Position numbers and translations under genes: made by a program. The notes beneath the pieces are model-generated. The model saw only the letters and a program-made list of their open reading frames with translations. It did not search any database and was not told the DNA's origin. A stretch of DNA of 19,457 nt from Actinomycetota bacterium (lineage in GTDB: Bacteria > Actinomycetota > Thermoleophilia > Gaiellales > Gaiellaceae). The stretch lies in the NCBI GenBank assembly GCA_003170995.1, contig PMXT01000171.1, positions 1 through 19,457 on the forward strand, written 5' to 3'. This document shows positions 17,166-19,457 of this stretch, piece by piece (the first letter of the stretch is position 1; each line of letters begins with the position of its first letter).

Positions 17166-18410
17166 GTGCGCATCCTTCTCTGGCACGGGTACCTGCTTGG
17201 TGGAACGGGCTCCAACGTCTACACGCGCTCGCTGGCCCGCGAATGGAGCAGGGCCGGTCACGAGGTGGTGCTCTTCTGCCAGGAGCGGCACTCCGAGCGC
17301 TACGACATCGGCACGGCGAGCCTGGTGCGGCCGGAGATCGGAGCGCTACTTCCGGTGTTCGTACTCGACCGCTATGAAGGCTTGGAAGCGCGCCTGCTGC
17401 ACGAGATGAGCAGGGATGAGCTGAAGCTCTACGTGGAGCTGAACGGCGAGGCGCTCCGGCGCCATCTTCCGGCCGACCTGGTCTTTGCCAATCACGTTCT
17501 TCCGGGCGGAGCCGTCGCCGCGGCAGTCGGGGCGCGCTATGCGGTCAAGGCGCACGGCTCGGAGCTCGAGTATTCGATGCGCGGTCGGCCCGAGCTCGAG
17601 GAGTGGGGGCGGCACAGCCTCGCGTGTGCAGGTGCGGTCTTCGTCGGCTCCGGGCATATCCGCCGGGCGCTCGAGGAGGTGGTCGGCCCGCAGGAGCGGA
17701 TCTTCGAGGTTCCGCCGGGCGTGGATATCGAGGCCTTCGTCTCCAAGCCGCGTGAGCAGGCGCTCGAGCTGTTGCTCGAGGAAGCGCGGCGCGATCCGCC
17801 CAACCCCGCTGGAGCCGACGAGCGCCTCCCCGACCAGGGCAATGCCGAGCGCTTCGAGGCCTTCTTCTCGCAGCCGGGTGCGACAGTCGTCTATGTCGGC
17901 AAACTGCTCGAGAACAAGGGCGTTCACTTACTGCTCGAGGCGCTGCGAGGCCTGGATGCGAAGGCGGTCGTGGTTGGCTTCGGCGACTTTCGGCCTGAGC
18001 TGGAGCGGATGGCGGGGCCACGTGTGCTCTTCACAGGCGCGCTCGAGCATCGCCACCTCGTCAATCTGCTGCCGCTCGCGGATGTTGCCGTCACTCCCTC
18101 GATCTTCCCGGAGGCTTTCGGCATGGTCGCCGCGGAAGCCGCCGCGGCCGGGGTTCCGCCACTCGTCGCTCGCCACTCCGGTCTGGCCGAGATAGCAGCC
18201 CGTCTAGAGCGCGAATATCCGGAAGATCAGCGTGAGCTGGTCAGCTTCGCGAACGGAGACGCTGGCGACCTGCGGATCAAGCTCGAGGCGCTACTGGCAC
18301 TGCCCGGAGCGCAGCGGGCGTTGCTGGGGAAGGCTGCGCGCCGTGCGGCGGAAGGCTACTGGAGCTGGAAGACAGTGGCCGAGCGGCTGCTCCAGCCCTT
18401 TACTATTTGA
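17166..18410 (+). CDS. GT4-family glycosyltransferase
   Basis: A 414-residue GT-B fold glycosyltransferase that would transfer a sugar from an NDP-sugar to a lipid, sugar or small-molecule acceptor. Visible: the N-terminal glycine loop WHGYLLGGTGSNVYTRSLAR at 6-25; AVKAHGSELEY near 126-136; VVYVGKLLENKGVHLLLEAL near 240-260, the usual beginning of the donor domain; and FPEAFGMVAAEAAAAGVPPL with the EX7E pair Glu316 and Glu324. The acceptor and donor cannot be inferred. The start is GTG 17166, supported by GAAGAGG 8 nt upstream. The downstream carboxylate-amine ligase follows after 33 bp, so they may share a transcript, which would fit a small-thiol or glycoside pathway only speculatively. Confidence 0.9.
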   Translation: MRILLWHGYLLGGTGSNVYTRSLAREWSRAGHEVVLFCQERHSERYDIGTASLVRPEIGALLPVFVLDRYEGLEARLLHEMSRDELKLYVELNGEALRRHLPADLVFANHVLPGGAVAAAVGARYAVKAHGSELEYSMRGRPELEEWGRHSLACAGAVFVGSGHIRRALEEVVGPQERIFEVPPGVDIEAFVSKPREQALELLLEEARRDPPNPAGADERLPDQGNAERFEAFFSQPGATVVYVGKLLENKGVHLLLEALRGLDAKAVVVGFGDFRPELERMAGPRVLFTGALEHRHLVNLLPLADVAVTPSIFPEAFGMVAAEAAAAGVPPLVARHSGLAEIAARLEREYPEDQRELVSFANGDAGDLRIKLEALLALPGAQRALLGKAARRAAEGYWSWKTVAERLLQPFTI

Positions 18411-18441
18411 AGTATCGCCGTGAACCCTTTATTCTTTGAAG
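18396..18441 (+). repeat. Imperfect 17-bp direct repeat at a gene junction
   Basis: CCCTTTACTATTTGAAG at 18396-18412 and CCCTTTATTCTTTGAAG at 18425-18441 match at 15 of 17 bases with a 29-bp period. They span the glycosyltransferase stop and the start region of the next gene. Each copy ends in GAAG, placed before a candidate start (GTG 18420, ATG 18444). Confidence 0.55.
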
Positions 18442-18443
18442 CA

Positions 18444-19457
18444 ATGGGCGAGGGACAGACGCTTTCGGTCGACCAGCAACTGGCTTCGGCCTGCGAACGG
18501 TTGGAGAATGCGCGCGACTTCACCGTGGCGGTCGAGGAAGAGTTCGCGCTACTCGATCCCGACACGCTCTCGCTCGCCAATCGCTTCGAGGAGCTACAGG
18601 CTCATGCCGCGGGGCGGGAGGTCGAGCCACACCTGGTCGGTGAGCTCATCGCCTCCGAGGCCGAGGTGAGAACCGGCCGTTGTGAGAGCTTCGCCGAGGC
18701 GGCGGTCGAGATGGGTGAGCGGCGTGAGCAGCTGAACGCGCTCGCCGACGAGTTGCGGATCGTGCTCGGGGCGAGTGGTACCCATCCCTGGAGCCCCTGG
18801 CAGGCGCAGAGGATCATCGACACGCCTCACTACCATCGCAACGACGAGCTCCTGCGCTACGTCGTCTGGCGCAACAACACCTTTGGGCAGCACGTTCACG
18901 TCGCCATCCACGGCGCCGACCGGGCCGTCCAGGTTGCCAGCGCGATGCGCAACTTCCTGCCGGAGCTGCTTGCGCTCTCGGCCTCCTCGCCCTTCGTCGA
19001 GGGTGTGAACAGTGGTCTGCACTCGGCTCGCACGCAGATCTTCACTCGCACCTTTCCGCGTTGCGGCGTTCCGGACGCCTTCGCCGATTGGCGCGAGTAC
19101 GAGCAGTTCGTGCGTTTCCTTTACCGCACCGGCTCGATCGCAGAGCACACTCAGCTTTGGTGGAGCGTGCGCGTGCACCTTTCCTTCCCGACCGTCGAGG
19201 TACGGATCGCGGATGCCCAACCCGATCTCGGCGAGGCGCGCTCACTGGCAGCCTTGGCCTTCTCGCTGGTAGCTCGCTGCGCCAGGGCCGTGGACGAAGG
19301 CGAGCCGCTGGTCTGGCAACCACACAGAATGATCGAGGAGAACCTCTGGCGTGCGATTCGCTGGGGCCTCTCCGGCGAGATGATCGACCTGGTAACGGGA
19401 GACGTACGGCCGACTCGCGCCGCCCTCGAGGAGCTGATCGAGTGGGTCATGCCGGTC
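18444..19457 (+). CDS. YbdK/GCS2-family carboxylate-amine ligase (3' end cut by window)
   Basis: Predicted ATP-dependent glutamate-cysteine-ligase-like enzyme of the GCS2 (YbdK) family, which joins a carboxylate to an amine. 338 codons are present and the frame is open at the window edge; the family usually runs to 370-400. Visible: VAVEEEFALLDPDT at 28-41 (the family's E-E-E start), a conserved acidic stretch ASEAEVRTGRC near 70-80, GASGTHPWSPW at 109-119, GQHVHVAIHG (the GxHVHV signature), SSPFVEGVNSGLHSARTQIF and SFPTVEVRIADAQ. The start is taken at ATG 18444; an in-frame GTG at 18420 has better spacing from GAAG and would add eight residues. The true substrate is uncertain, since YbdK-type proteins are not all glutathione enzymes. 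Confidence 0.9.
   Translation, partial: MGEGQTLSVDQQLASACERLENARDFTVAVEEEFALLDPDTLSLANRFEELQAHAAGREVEPHLVGELIASEAEVRTGRCESFAEAAVEMGERREQLNALADELRIVLGASGTHPWSPWQAQRIIDTPHYHRNDELLRYVVWRNNTFGQHVHVAIHGADRAVQVASAMRNFLPELLALSASSPFVEGVNSGLHSARTQIFTRTFPRCGVPDAFADWREYEQFVRFLYRTGSIAEHTQLWWSVRVHLSFPTVEVRIADAQPDLGEARSLAALAFSLVARCARAVDEGEPLVWQPHRMIEENLWRAIRWGLSGEMIDLVTGDVRPTRAALEELIEWVMPV

Overview
The window is high-GC, densely packed bacterial chromosome with many GTG starts and ATGA-type gene overlaps. It looks like an actinomycetote, plausibly a deep-branching Thermoleophilia-like lineage. That placement is inference from composition and gene content, not from a marker gene such as rRNA. No rRNA, tRNA, CRISPR array, transposase or phage gene was found.

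Layout. (1) 1-3417, + strand: the 3' nine-tenths of uvrA, then a multi-spanning DMT-type permease. (2) 3544-6079, - strand: the pantothenate operon panC-panB (4-nt overlap), with a vapBC toxin-antitoxin pair just downstream of panB. That pair lies between two direct copies of the 3' end of panB, about 90% identical. (3) 6437-7298, + strand: an FmdB-type zinc-ribbon protein overlapping a family 4 (4Fe-4S) uracil-DNA glycosylase. (4) 7379-8023, + strand: a second, unrelated RHH/PIN toxin-antitoxin pair behind two back-to-back dyads. (5) 8046-9548, + strand: tsaE-tsaB-rimI, overlapping or abutting genes for tRNA t6A synthesis and ribosomal protein acetylation. (6) 9644-13249: an 844-residue MalT/LuxR-type ATPase regulator, a structured intergenic stretch with a 16-bp perfect hairpin, and on the opposite strand a small exported Trp/Tyr-rich protein in visibly AT-richer DNA. 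(7) 13250-16805, + strand: tsaD, the missing member of the tsa set, overlapping the start of a subtilisin-like protease. (8) 16806-17165: non-coding apart from a frameshifted remnant resembling the C-terminus of the redox repressor Rex. (9) 17166 to the end, + strand: a GT4 glycosyltransferase and a YbdK/GCS2-type carboxylate-amine ligase cut by the window edge.

The backbone is housekeeping: excision repair and uracil removal, pantothenate synthesis, and the t6A pathway (TsaB, TsaD and TsaE act together on tRNA). Accessory pieces interrupt it: two toxin-antitoxin modules, the regulator plus exported-protein island that separates tsaD from tsaE-tsaB-rimI, and the rex relic. The most unusual points are the vapBC between duplicated panB tails and the small orphan secreted protein opposite the large regulator.
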